Shown one piece after another: positions 17,976 to 27,040 of a stretch of 64,000 nucleotides of DNA; the stretch's first letter is position 1; every line of letters starts with the position of its first letter. The translations under genes were made by a program, and so were the position numbers. A model generated the notes under the pieces. The model was given only the letters and a program-made list of their open reading frames with translations. It had not been told where the DNA came from and made no database searches. The DNA comes from an uncultured Muribaculaceae bacterium (GTDB taxonomy: Bacteria; Bacteroidota; Bacteroidia; Bacteroidales; Muribaculaceae). The stretch covers positions 310,001 to 374,000 of the forward strand of contig CAJTTG010000001.1 in assembly GCA_910579185.1 (NCBI GenBank). The letters are read 5' to 3'.

Positions 17976-19886
17976 TTAAAGTGCCTCCACTGCAGAAAGC
18001 CATAATCGTGAAGATGCATCCGAGGGCATCCTCCAATCGCCTCGCGGAGACAGACATACGCTGCCTACCTTAGGGCCGTCAGGAAGACATGATCGCTTAA
18101 ACTGCTGATTAAAAAATCGACGATAGAATGTTTTCATCCAATGCTTTATGGTGCGCTCATCGTAAACACCATCAAATGCTTTCCGCGCAAGAATCCAAAC
18201 ACGCCCCGGGCTGAAACCATAGCGGAGCATGTAGTAGAGAAAGAAATCATGCAACTCATACGGGCCAACGAGCTCCTCAGTTTTTTGTTTGATATTTCCA
18301 TTTTCATCAGCCGGAGTCAACTCGGGACTGATCGGCGTGTCAATGATATCAAGCAAAGTAGCCTTAAGCTCCTCCGACGATGAATCAGCCAGACGGCCAA
18401 AAACCGAAGCGTACCAACGTACCACATACTTCACCAATGTCTTTGGAACTCCGGAATTTACGCCATACATCGACATGTGATCTCCGTTATATGTAGCCCA
18501 ACCAAGAGCAAGCTCCGACAGATCGCCAGTTCCAAGAACAATAGCACCTGTTTGATTTGCGATATCCATAAGAATCTGGGTGCGTTCACGAGCCTGTGAA
18601 TTTTCATAGGTCACATCGTGTATGGCCGGATCGTGGCCAATATCAGAAAAATGCTGATTAACCGCTTTTGCAATCGGTATCTCGCGGATAGTCACGCCAA
18701 GAAGCCTCATAAGCTTTATGGCATTATCATAGGTTCTGTCCGTGGTTCCGAATCCGGGCATTGTAACTCCGATAATATCTTTGACATCACCACCAATCCG
18801 TCTCAGCGTATTGACTGCGACAAGTAAAGCAAGCGTCGAATCCAGACCACCGGATATTCCAACCACGATTTTATTGCTTCCAACGGCTTTCAGTCGTCGC
18901 GCAAGTCCGGACTCCTGGATAGTCGTGATTTCGGTGCATCGGCTGTCTATCAAACCATCTGTTGCCGGCACAAAGGGCGTAGGGTTTACCGAGCGGTATT
19001 CAGGAGCATGAGCAGATGCATCTTCGCAGTCATTGACGCTTAAATACGATCCCCCATCCACACCATTGCAACGGGCACAGTCAACAAACGTCGTTGTATG
19101 GAATCGGTCGCGATCCAATGCAGCGATATCCACATCAACGACAACCATGGGATTGTCAAGAAAATCATTCTTGTCATTTTCCGAAAGAATCGTTCCATTT
19201 TCCGCAATAATTGTCTTAGGCAGAAAGACAACGTCAGTCGACGACTCCCCGAAACCGGCGGAAGCATAAGCATAAGCACAGATACAGCGCGCAGACTGTT
19301 GTTGAATCAGAGACCGCAGATAGGAATATTTACCAATAAGATCGTCTGATGCGGAAAGGTTGAAGATGACTTTAGCCCCAGACATCGCAAGCATAGAGGA
19401 TGGAGGAACCGGAACCCATAGATCCTCGCAGATCTCAATGCCTATCTCAACGCCATGCGACTCAAACGTCCGGACATTCCGGTCAGAAGCCGGGGCAAAC
19501 CAACGGCGTTCATAAAACTCATTGTAGGTCGGTATGAATGTCTTCTCGATAAATTCAACCTCACCACCATGCACAAAGGCAGCACAATTGACCACACATC
19601 CATCCTCCTTGGCAACCGGAAGGCCTACTATCACATGAACATTCAGCTCTCTGGATGCAGATGCGATTTTATCCAATCCACATTGCGCCGCCTTCAAAAG
19701 AGTTGCATTATGGAACAGATCCCCACACGTGTAACCGGTTATGCATAATTCCGGATAGACCGCAATTTCAACACGTTTTTCTTCCAAAGAGTGCATTGAT
19801 TCAATGATTTTCGATACATTGAATTCAACATCCCCGACCTTATGCTCAGGAGCGACAGAAGCTATTCTTAAAAAACCGTTAGTCAT
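17976..19886 (-). CDS. nadE: glutamine-dependent NAD(+) synthetase
   Basis: NadE amidates deamido-NAD to NAD using ammonia released from glutamine. The 636-residue protein joins an N-terminal nitrilase-type glutaminase (Glu in VYPELCITGY, Lys in IEKTFIPTYNEFYE, Cys in IGIEICEDLWVP near residue 152) to a C-terminal synthetase with the PP-loop VGISGGLDSTLALLVAVN near residue 345 and GTGDLSELALGWATYNGD. The fused form makes an internal ammonia tunnel likely. Length fits glutamine-dependent enzymes of Bacteroidota. It is followed, after a GH92 promoter, by an unrelated gene. Confidence 0.95.
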   Translation of the reverse strand: MTNGFLRIASVAPEHKVGDVEFNVSKIIESMHSLEEKRVEIAVYPELCITGYTCGDLFHNATLLKAAQCGLDKIASASRELNVHVIVGLPVAKEDGCVVNCAAFVHGGEVEFIEKTFIPTYNEFYERRWFAPASDRNVRTFESHGVEIGIEICEDLWVPVPPSSMLAMSGAKVIFNLSASDDLIGKYSYLRSLIQQQSARCICAYAYASAGFGESSTDVVFLPKTIIAENGTILSENDKNDFLDNPMVVVDVDIAALDRDRFHTTTFVDCARCNGVDGGSYLSVNDCEDASAHAPEYRSVNPTPFVPATDGLIDSRCTEITTIQESGLARRLKAVGSNKIVVGISGGLDSTLALLVAVNTLRRIGGDVKDIIGVTMPGFGTTDRTYDNAIKLMRLLGVTIREIPIAKAVNQHFSDIGHDPAIHDVTYENSQARERTQILMDIANQTGAIVLGTGDLSELALGWATYNGDHMSMYGVNSGVPKTLVKYVVRWYASVFGRLADSSSEELKATLLDIIDTPISPELTPADENGNIKQKTEELVGPYELHDFFLYYMLRYGFSPGRVWILARKAFDGVYDERTIKHWMKTFYRRFFNQQFKRSCLPDGPKVGSVCLSPRGDWRMPSDASSRLWLSAVEAL

Positions 19887-19955
19887 ATCTGCATGAATTT
19901 TCTACAAAAATACGCATTTCTTTCAAACAAGTGGCAGAAATTAAACATAAACGAT

Positions 19956-19963
19956 TAAATTTG
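19956..19963 (+). promoter_or_regulatory. candidate -7 element for the barrel protein gene
   Basis: TAAATTTG at 19956-19963 lies 59 bp before the ATG at 20023. No good TTTG was found at the expected distance upstream, so only the -7 half is supported. Confidence 0.35.
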
Positions 19964-20022
19964 CGTTTACAATATACGCCAAAATTCATTGCAAAATATT
20001 CATTCATCACAATCTCAAAGAA

Positions 20023-20571
20023 ATGAAAAATAAATTCGCCACATTGATCAAGGGTGCAATCATACTATGTTTCAGCGTCGTATCTCTGACCGCCATAGCA
20101 CAAAAGGGCGAAAAGAGTGTCGGACTTCGCGGTGGATTCACAACAAGACACACAACAGCAACCGCTGGATTGTATTTCTCATACCGTTTCTCCGAACATT
20201 TCCGGTTTGCGCCCAAGGTGGATTATGCGTTCCGACATAAAGGCGTAGACGGATTTTCCTTCAATTTCGACTGTGAATCCCCCATCGCCCTCGGTCAGCC
20301 CGAGAACAAAGTAAACTTCTACCCTATTCTCGGTCTGAATTATTCCACAATTACGTCGCGTACAATCATAGAAGCTCCTCAGAACAACGATCAAGAGACA
20401 GAACAATCTGATGACTCTTCGCAACGCACCGGACGCTTCGGACTTAATACCGGAGCCGGAATAGAGTATTTCGCCACCCCGACATTACGTCTGGCGCTGG
20501 AAGGGAAATGCCAGTTTGTCAAGAGTAACACCGGCGGATGGTTCACACTTTCCATCGGCTATGTATTCTGA
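20023..20571 (+). CDS. small outer-membrane beta-barrel protein
   Basis: A 182-residue exported protein. The signal peptide has a basic start, the hydrophobic core AIILCFSVVSLTAIA and likely cleavage before QKGEK. The mature part consists of alternating strands such as VGLRGGFTTRHTTATAGLYFSYRF... and ends in a terminal aromatic (GYVF), as outer-membrane barrels recognised by BamA do. It resembles the OmpW/porin-like small barrels annotated widely in Bacteroidales. A polar loop with Gln, Glu and Asp (NNDQETEQSDDSSQ) is probably extracellular. The ligand is unknown. Its stop abuts the stop of the converging acyl-CoA ligase gene with no spacer. Confidence 0.7.
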   Translation: MKNKFATLIKGAIILCFSVVSLTAIAQKGEKSVGLRGGFTTRHTTATAGLYFSYRFSEHFRFAPKVDYAFRHKGVDGFSFNFDCESPIALGQPENKVNFYPILGLNYSTITSRTIIEAPQNNDQETEQSDDSSQRTGRFGLNTGAGIEYFATPTLRLALEGKCQFVKSNTGGWFTLSIGYVF

Positions 20572-22230
20572 TCAATGCTGATACAGGTATCGTTTGATTG
20601 AACGTTTGGGGGTCTTTTCGAATTCCTCACTCATCAACTTATGACCGGCAACGCGGCTATATGCTGGAATCTCCGTATTAAGCTGGGCTATATTATCTTT
20701 CATGACATTTTCTATGCCACCAAGGTCAAGACCGGCTTTTGATGCGAGGTCATAGTCAGGATAGATCAATGCGATCAAGCGACCATTATCCGAAACCACA
20801 ATCGATTCGCTAACATACGGCATATTGTTCAAGACCTGCTCGATTTCCTCCGGATAGATATTTTGCCCTGACGGACCAAGAATCATGTTCTTATCGCGCC
20901 CTCTAAGGAATATATAATTTTCATCGTCGATCGTGCCAATATCGCCCGTGCAAAGCCATCCGTCCGAAGAGATAGCCGCAGCGGTAGCATCATCATTCTT
21001 GAAATAGCCTCGCATCATATTGTCGCCTTTGACCCATATCACGCCGGCACCGGTCTCCGGATCAGGATTCTCTACCTTAGCCACCATGCGGTCAACAACC
21101 TTGCCACAAGAACCTTTCTTTGCCTCACGCCATGGAGCATAAGAGATCAGAGGCGCACATTCAGTCATCCCATAACCGACAGTGAACGGGAAATTTATCC
21201 TACGCAAAAATTCCTCGACATCCTTGTTGAGAGCGGCACCACCAACGATCATTTCCTCCAGCTGTCCACCAAAAGTCGTGGTCAACTGCTGCTTAATCTT
21301 GGCAAGCAGTCGATCATCCACAAACGGGACATGCATCAATATCTTCATCAATGGCTTATCCAGTAACGGGAACACCTTTGTCTTGATGATTTTCTCAATG
21401 ATCAGCGGCACGGATACAATCATTTTGGGCCGCACCTTGGCAAAAGCCGCCATTATGACCTGTGGCGACGGGGTTCGCGTCAGGAAATGAATATGACATC
21501 CTGCCACAAACGGATATATTACCTCCACCAAAAGGCCATACATGTGAGCCATTGGCAGCATGCTGACAATCCCATCTTCAGGCCTGAGGAAATCAATATG
21601 CTCGATGGCGAACTGAAGATTAGACCAGAGATTCCGGTAGGTCAGCATCACCCCCTTGGAAAATCCGGTAGAACCGGAAGTATAGTTAATAACAACCTCG
21701 TCGGGTCGTTCGTCGGCATACACCTTGAAGTTGTCGGCAGTGAAACGCTCCGGGAACATCGCCCCGAAATACTCATTAAGATGCGCTCTCGCATCAGCCA
21801 GATCTTCATTTCTGCATGAGAAAAGAGAAAAATCATTCAGATTAAAAATACCATCGAGTTCCGGCATTGAATCACCATCGAGATTCTCCCAAATGGCCAG
21901 ATCAGCAAACAGGATACGTGATTCACTATGGTTCACAAGATGATGGATCGTGTCGGGCTTGAACTCATTCAGGATAGGCACCGCAACCGCTCCATACGAA
22001 ACAATACCCATAAAAGCCACGGCCCACTGCGACGAATTCTTTCCACACAGCGCAACCTTATCGCCAGGTTTCAGACCAGACCGCCTGAACAAGATGTGGA
22101 TCTTGGTTATTTTTCTTGCAACATCCTTGTAGCTATACGAAACACCATTGAAATCAGTCAGCGCCGGAAGTTCCCAATTAGAGCGAATTGACTGTATAAT
22201 ATACCCGTTAAGGGTGTCTTGAAATACCAT
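20572..22230 (-). CDS. AMP-binding acyl-CoA synthetase (long-chain type)
   Basis: A 552-residue adenylate-forming enzyme that should activate a fatty acid to acyl-AMP and then acyl-CoA. Motifs: P-loop INYTSGSTGFSKGVMLTYRN near residue 181, A5 region TVGYGMTECAPLISY, A7 GWLCTGDIGTIDDENYIFLRG, A8 hinge RDKNMILGPSGQNIYPEEIE, and a C-terminal lysine in EKTPKRSIKRYLYQH. No transmembrane segment is seen; long-chain specificity is inferred from overall resemblance to FadD-like proteins of Bacteroidota. No beta-oxidation gene is nearby, so use in phospholipid acyl recycling is more likely than degradation. Confidence 0.9.
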   Translation of the reverse strand: MVFQDTLNGYIIQSIRSNWELPALTDFNGVSYSYKDVARKITKIHILFRRSGLKPGDKVALCGKNSSQWAVAFMGIVSYGAVAVPILNEFKPDTIHHLVNHSESRILFADLAIWENLDGDSMPELDGIFNLNDFSLFSCRNEDLADARAHLNEYFGAMFPERFTADNFKVYADERPDEVVINYTSGSTGFSKGVMLTYRNLWSNLQFAIEHIDFLRPEDGIVSMLPMAHMYGLLVEVIYPFVAGCHIHFLTRTPSPQVIMAAFAKVRPKMIVSVPLIIEKIIKTKVFPLLDKPLMKILMHVPFVDDRLLAKIKQQLTTTFGGQLEEMIVGGAALNKDVEEFLRRINFPFTVGYGMTECAPLISYAPWREAKKGSCGKVVDRMVAKVENPDPETGAGVIWVKGDNMMRGYFKNDDATAAAISSDGWLCTGDIGTIDDENYIFLRGRDKNMILGPSGQNIYPEEIEQVLNNMPYVSESIVVSDNGRLIALIYPDYDLASKAGLDLGGIENVMKDNIAQLNTEIPAYSRVAGHKLMSEEFEKTPKRSIKRYLYQH

Positions 22231-22331
22231 ATATCAGATAAATTTGTGAAAATTACGGCACAAAAGTAACAATATTCGTTTAAAAAGAAGTTGAAAAGCG
22301 CAAAAAAGCAACCAAAATCAAAATAAAGCAC

Positions 22332-22339
22332 TAATTTTG
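22332..22339 (+). promoter_or_regulatory. candidate -7 element of the thioredoxin-pheS operon
   Basis: TAATTTTG at 22332-22339 matches TAnnTTTG and lies 41 bp before the ATG at 22380. No convincing upstream TTTG was seen. Confidence 0.4.
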
Positions 22340-22379
22340 CAGAAGAATAAAAAACAATCCGTTTTATACCGCAACAACA

Positions 22380-23453
22380 ATGAAAAGCAAAACCTTATTC
22401 GGAACAATGCTGGCATCAATAGCAGTTTCCTGCGCAAATGCCACCGAACCATCCAACTACTCCCTTACCGTAAACCTCACGCCTGACGAAGATGGCATCT
22501 ATGTATATATCCTCGATTATGACACCAGGGCAAAAGTAGACAGCGCACTCGTTGACAATGGCGTTGCAAAATTTGAAGGAGCGATTAAAGATCCTTTCTA
22601 TGCACGTCTGTTAGCCGACGGCGACAGGATCGGCGATCTGATCATTGAGCCGGCAAACATCACCGTCACCCCGGCCAGCCGTTCGATCGAAAGCACCGGT
22701 TCGCTGAATGGCAAACTGGACGGAATGCAATCCCAGCTGGCGGAACTGGCCAAAGAATTCCGCGCCATTCCCAATGACTCCACCGCTGACAAACGACGTG
22801 AGGAAATCATCGGAAAGTACAACAATATTGTCGCAACAACCCTGAAAGAAAACTCAGACAACATTCTGGGCTACATCCTATTCCTCGAGAACGCATCAAG
22901 CGCACAGAACCTTGCTGAGCTTGACAACCAACTTAAAGAATATCCTCGCTTTGAGAATTTTGAAAGAGTCAAGGCCATGAGAGCAAATCTCATTAAAAAG
23001 GAAGAAACATCCGTCGGCAAAAAATACAAAGACTTTTCCATCACAAACAACGGCAAGACTCAGAAGCTCAGCGACTATGTAGGCAACGATCATTATACAT
23101 TGGTCGACTTCTGGGCAAGCTGGTGCGGTCCATGCATCCGCGAGACAAAAGTCATCAAAGAATTGTACAACAAATACAACGGCAAAGGACTCGAATTTCT
23201 CGGAGTAGCCGTTTGGGATGAGCCTGAAAACACCCAAAAAGCTATCGAGACACACCAATTGCCCTGGGATATGATCCTCAATGCCCAGACAATCCCGACA
23301 GATCTGTACGGCATATCAGGAATCCCCTGCATCATACTGATCGCACCCGACGGAACAATCGTTAGCCGCGACAAACAGGATCAGGATCTCATCAATGACG
23401 TTGAGGCAGCCATGGCTACATACAAAGCCACCCAAGCGGAATCTGCCGAATAA
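22380..23453 (+). CDS. DUF4369/TlpA-like thioredoxin-fold lipoprotein
   Basis: A 357-residue predicted lipoprotein; the signal ends ASIAVSCAN with Cys near residue 18. The N-terminal half resembles DUF4369, the family usually found before thioredoxin domains in Bacteroidota. The C-terminal half is a TlpA/ResA-like thioredoxin domain with the redox motif DFWASWCGPCIRETKVIKEL near residue 246 and a cis-Pro strand GISGIPCIILIAPDGTI. It is likely a periplasmic thiol-disulfide reductase, anchored to a membrane. The extra Cys beside the cis-Pro (IPCI) is unusual compared with the usual Pro-Thr. It is the first gene before pheS, 41 bp apart. Confidence 0.85.
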   Translation: MKSKTLFGTMLASIAVSCANATEPSNYSLTVNLTPDEDGIYVYILDYDTRAKVDSALVDNGVAKFEGAIKDPFYARLLADGDRIGDLIIEPANITVTPASRSIESTGSLNGKLDGMQSQLAELAKEFRAIPNDSTADKRREEIIGKYNNIVATTLKENSDNILGYILFLENASSAQNLAELDNQLKEYPRFENFERVKAMRANLIKKEETSVGKKYKDFSITNNGKTQKLSDYVGNDHYTLVDFWASWCGPCIRETKVIKELYNKYNGKGLEFLGVAVWDEPENTQKAIETHQLPWDMILNAQTIPTDLYGISGIPCIILIAPDGTIVSRDKQDQDLINDVEAAMATYKATQAESAE

Positions 23454-23494
23454 AAAAGGAAGAACCAATCGTGATTTTACAAATCGAAAAAGAT

Positions 23495-24514
23495 ATGATT
23501 GACAAAATAAACAGTCTAAAAGCAGAACTCGAGACACTTACAGCCAAATCAGAGGCTGAAGTAGAAGAACTACGCATCAAATATCTCAGCAAGAAAGGTG
23601 CAGTTTCATTGCTATTCAATGATTTCCGCACTGTCCCGGCTGACCAGAAAAAAACAATAGGACAAGCCCTGAATGAACTTAAAAACATTGCAACCGAAAA
23701 GATCAATGGTCTGCGTGAGCAACTTTCAGAGGCAGAATCCGGAACCGAATCCATTGACCTGACCAGAACACCGGCGATCATGCCACTGGGATCACGCCAC
23801 CCATTGTCGATAGTCCGTGACGAGATCATTTCAATCTTCTCCCGACTTGGCTTCACCGTAGCCGAGGGTCCGGAAATAGAAGACGATTGGCACGTGTTCT
23901 CATCATTGAATTTCGCAGCCGATCATCCTGCCAGAGACATGCAGGATACCTTCTTCATCCAACGCAATCCCGATGTTCTGTTGCGCACACACACATCATC
24001 GGTTCAGTCACGAGTCATGGAGCACAGCCAGCCTCCAATCCGCATTATCTGCCCCGGACGTGTGTACCGCAATGAGGCCATCTCCGCACGAGCCCATTGC
24101 TTCTTCCATCAGGTAGAAGCCCTCTACGTTGATAAAAACGTATCATTTGCGGACTTGAAACAGACACTTCTGTATTTTGCACAAGAGATGTTCGGCCCAG
24201 AGACAAAGATCCGTCTTCGTCCCAGCTACTTCCCATTTACAGAACCTTCTGCGGAAATGGACATTTCATGCAATCTGTGTGGAGGCAAAGGATGTTCCTT
24301 CTGCAAACATACCGGATGGGTGGAAATTCTCGGCTGTGGAATGGTGGATCCCAACGTGCTTGACGCATGTGGAATTGATTCAAAAGTCTACAGCGGCTTC
24401 GCACTTGGAATGGGTATAGAGCGCATCACAAACCTTAAATATCAGGTAAAAGACCTGCGCATGTTTTCTGAAAATGACCGCCGCTTCCTGGAAGAATTCC
24501 AAAGCGCGCATTAA
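23495..24514 (+). CDS. pheS: phenylalanine-tRNA ligase alpha subunit
   Basis: PheS is the catalytic subunit of the alpha2-beta2 synthetase that charges tRNA-Phe. The 339-residue product starts MIDKINSLKAELETL with the usual N-terminal coiled coil. Class II motifs follow: SIVRDEIISIFSRLGF, motif 2 GRVYRNEAISARAHCFFHQV, and motif 3 GFALGMGIERITNLKY. A Cys cluster (CNLCGGKGCSFC) sits before motif 3. A GTG upstream in frame at 23471 is less likely because the conserved coiled coil begins at the ATG at 23495. pheT is not adjacent. Confidence 0.96.
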   Translation: MIDKINSLKAELETLTAKSEAEVEELRIKYLSKKGAVSLLFNDFRTVPADQKKTIGQALNELKNIATEKINGLREQLSEAESGTESIDLTRTPAIMPLGSRHPLSIVRDEIISIFSRLGFTVAEGPEIEDDWHVFSSLNFAADHPARDMQDTFFIQRNPDVLLRTHTSSVQSRVMEHSQPPIRIICPGRVYRNEAISARAHCFFHQVEALYVDKNVSFADLKQTLLYFAQEMFGPETKIRLRPSYFPFTEPSAEMDISCNLCGGKGCSFCKHTGWVEILGCGMVDPNVLDACGIDSKVYSGFALGMGIERITNLKYQVKDLRMFSENDRRFLEEFQSAH

Positions 24515-24528
24515 CCCCATACCAGATC

Positions 24529-24918
24529 ATGAGCGGAGTTGCGCTTGAGATGATATTAGTTGCCACGGGTGGCGCAACCGGGTGTATAGCAAGATATGGG
24601 ACAGAACATATCAAGCTATTTGCAAACAACCAGTTCAACACCGTTGTCACAAACCTTACAGGATGCCTACTGATAGGCATCCTGTGGGTTATTATCGGGA
24701 AGATTTCTTCCACCCCCGAGTCCTTGAACCGCTTACTGATAACCGGATTTTTGGGTGGCTTCACTACATTCTCAGCATTTTCCCTACATCCGATCCTGAT
24801 GCTCCGCAACGGACAGTACACAGAGGCACTTGCGTATATCGCCATAACAGTAGTTGGCGGAATCGCAGCATGCGCACTTGGAATGTGGGGCACAGAAAAA
24901 ATAACAAGACTGATCTGA
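24529..24918 (+). CDS. crcB: fluoride efflux channel CrcB/Fluc
   Basis: CrcB (Fluc) is a small dual-topology dimeric fluoride channel of the cytoplasmic membrane that prevents fluoride poisoning of enzymes. The 129-residue protein has four hydrophobic segments and the family motifs GGATGCIARYG near residue 15, NLTGCLLIGIL near residue 43 (conserved Asn) and GFLGGFTTFSAFS near residue 78 (the TTFS Phe-box region). It lies 14 bp after pheS with no room for a fluoride riboswitch, so expression is presumably constitutive with the operon. Only one copy is seen, compatible with a dual-topology homodimer. Confidence 0.92.
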   Translation: MSGVALEMILVATGGATGCIARYGTEHIKLFANNQFNTVVTNLTGCLLIGILWVIIGKISSTPESLNRLLITGFLGGFTTFSAFSLHPILMLRNGQYTEALAYIAITVVGGIAACALGMWGTEKITRLI

Positions 24919-24921
24919 CCT

Positions 24922-25572
24922 ATGACAATCTCCGAACGATATAAGAAAGTGATCGAATGGTTTCAGGCATCCATGCCGGTAGCAGAGACGGAACTTCATT
25001 ACGAAAATCCTTATCAACTATTGGTCGCCGTGATCCTGTCGGCACAATGTACAGACAAGCGGATCAATATGATCACCCCGGCCCTATTTCAAGCATTTCC
25101 TACTCCGGCAGATATGGCTGCCGCAACCATTGATGAAATATTTGAATATATACGCAGCGTGTCCTATCCAAACAACAAGGCAAAAAATCTGCATGGTATG
25201 GCATGTACGCTTGTAGAGCAATTTGGCGGAGAAGTACCATCGGAACTATCAGAACTATTGAAAATACCCGGCGTGGGACGGAAGACAGCCAATGTGGTCC
25301 GTTCGGTAGTCTTCGGACAATCAGCTATGGCAGTCGACACACATGTTTTCCGCGTCAGCGAACGCATAGGGTTGACAACAGAAAGCAAAAATCCATTACA
25401 AACCGAACAGACCCTTGTACGCCATATACCAGAAGAATTGATCGGGACTGCGCACCACTGGCTAATACTTCACGGGCGATATGTCTGCAAAGCACGCCGC
25501 CCGGACTGCCTTAACTGCGGACTTACAAGCGTGTGCCGTCACTACCAGAAAAACTCAAAAAATGCCGACTGA
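24922..25572 (+). CDS. nth: endonuclease III
   Basis: Endonuclease III is a base-excision DNA glycosylase/AP lyase removing oxidised pyrimidines. The 216-residue product has the helix-hairpin-helix LLKIPGVGRKTANVV with the catalytic Lys near residue 121, the catalytic Asp in AVDTHVFRVSERIGL near residue 139, and the C-terminal [4Fe-4S] ligand pattern C-X6-C-X2-C-X5-C (CKARRPDCLNCGLTSVC). It begins 3 bp after crcB and overlaps the tilS start by 11 bp. Confidence 0.96.
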   Translation: MTISERYKKVIEWFQASMPVAETELHYENPYQLLVAVILSAQCTDKRINMITPALFQAFPTPADMAAATIDEIFEYIRSVSYPNNKAKNLHGMACTLVEQFGGEVPSELSELLKIPGVGRKTANVVRSVVFGQSAMAVDTHVFRVSERIGLTTESKNPLQTEQTLVRHIPEELIGTAHHWLILHGRYVCKARRPDCLNCGLTSVCRHYQKNSKNAD

Positions 25573-26917
25573 TACAACTGATACATTTGTAGCTTCGATC
25601 AAAGGGTTTATATCCAAAACCGGGCTTCCTCTGCCTCATACCGACAAGCCAATGATTGTGGCATTGAGCGGAGGTGCCGATTCCGTCGCGCTATTGTCCG
25701 TTATGACAACTCTTGGCTACAAGTGCATTGCCGCGCATTGCAACTACCATCTGCGCGGAGAAGAAAGCGACAGAGACGAACTCCATGCAAGAAGCATAGC
25801 CAAACAGCTCAACGTTCCAATCCTTGTCGAGCACTTTGATGTGGGCGAGTACCGCAGCGCGACAAACGAAAGTTCAATAGAGGTAGCCTGCCGGGATCTG
25901 AGATACCGTTGGTTTGAAGAGCTAAGGCAGAGACATAACGGCTTGGGGATCGCCGTGGGACACAACTCAGATGATAATTGCGAGACCGCCATATTCAATC
26001 TACTGCGCGGAAGCGGAATCTCCGGGTTGAGAGGTATGCTCGCAAAAAATGAACGTCATGTCATCAGGCCAATGCTGACAGTATCGCGAACAGACATCGA
26101 GCAATATCTGAACAGGATGCGGCTGACATACATCACAGATTCATCCAATCTGACAAACGATTATTCTCGCAATAAAATCCGAAACCAAATTCTTCCAGAA
26201 ATAAAAAGATATTTCCCGGACGCACGGAATGGGATGTTAAGAACCATTTCCAACATACAGGATCAAGAGAAATTGTATCGTCAGCTACTTGAAGATAAAA
26301 AGAAGCTTTATACCACAGATGTAGCCCCGGTCACTATAGATCTCAAAAAACTTATTGAGAATGAACCCAGTGCAGCCTTGATGGTCTATGAATGGTTCAA
26401 GTCCTATGGCCTTTCACGAACACAGGCAGAAAATATAATTGCCGCTGCCAACAGTACGGGAGCGACATTCAGTTCCGCCGACCATATATGGACCATAGAC
26501 AGAGGATCACTCATCAAGATAGACAACCATGGGCCATCGGCAGCAGCACTACATGATCTTTATGATATTGAAGAACACGACATATCGGAATTCCATCCTG
26601 ACAGAAATCCAGACATAGCATATTTCGATGCCTCCAAAATCAAAATAACGGATTTATCCGTCAGATATCCACAAACCGGTGACCGGATAAAACCATTTGG
26701 AATGAAAGGCACAAAACTTGTCAGTGATATTCTTGCAGAAGCACGAGTGCCGGCTGCACTAAAAAACCGGATTCCATTATTAATGAACGATAAAGAAATT
26801 CTATGGATATCCGGAATCAGAGCTTCGTCAATGTACAAAGTAACCGATAAAACAACTTCATTCCTAAAGATCCGCTATAAAAAGCAAACAAAATATCAAA
26901 AGCAAACAGAATGTTAA
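25562..26917 (+). CDS. tilS: tRNA(Ile)-lysidine synthase
   Basis: TilS converts C34 of the CAU-anticodon isoleucine tRNA to lysidine so that it reads AUA. The 451-residue protein has the PP-loop ALSGGADSVALLSVM near residue 33, HCNYHLRGEESDRDE, and GHNSDDNCETAIFNLLRGSGISGL, then a middle helical domain and a C-terminal TilS_C domain with RYPQTGDRIKPFGMKGTK. The start at 25562 overlaps nth by 11 bp and is preferred over an upstream in-frame ATG at 25481 within nth, because the family N-terminus is short. Confidence 0.95.
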   Translation: MPTDTTDTFVASIKGFISKTGLPLPHTDKPMIVALSGGADSVALLSVMTTLGYKCIAAHCNYHLRGEESDRDELHARSIAKQLNVPILVEHFDVGEYRSATNESSIEVACRDLRYRWFEELRQRHNGLGIAVGHNSDDNCETAIFNLLRGSGISGLRGMLAKNERHVIRPMLTVSRTDIEQYLNRMRLTYITDSSNLTNDYSRNKIRNQILPEIKRYFPDARNGMLRTISNIQDQEKLYRQLLEDKKKLYTTDVAPVTIDLKKLIENEPSAALMVYEWFKSYGLSRTQAENIIAAANSTGATFSSADHIWTIDRGSLIKIDNHGPSAAALHDLYDIEEHDISEFHPDRNPDIAYFDASKIKITDLSVRYPQTGDRIKPFGMKGTKLVSDILAEARVPAALKNRIPLLMNDKEILWISGIRASSMYKVTDKTTSFLKIRYKKQTKYQKQTEC

Positions 26918-26954
26918 AATAAACATACTCTCAATCCTTTCAAATATTCTTTAT

Positions 26955-26962
26955 TAACTTTG
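26955..26962 (+). promoter_or_regulatory. candidate -7 element before tdk
   Basis: TAACTTTG at 26955-26962 matches TAnnTTTG, 78 bp before the tdk ATG at 27041. It also lies 38 bp after the tilS stop, suggesting a new transcript starts here. The upstream TTG element is not clear. Confidence 0.4.
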
Positions 26963-27040
26963 TTGTCGAAGAGATCCGGCATAGATATACCGATCAATAC
27001 CATAACCCCCGTGTGGACACACACGTTGAAACCTGAAGAT

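Noticed and set aside
24515..24528. Fluoride riboswitch upstream of crcB
   Set aside because: Only 14 bp separate pheS from crcB, far too little for the aptamer.
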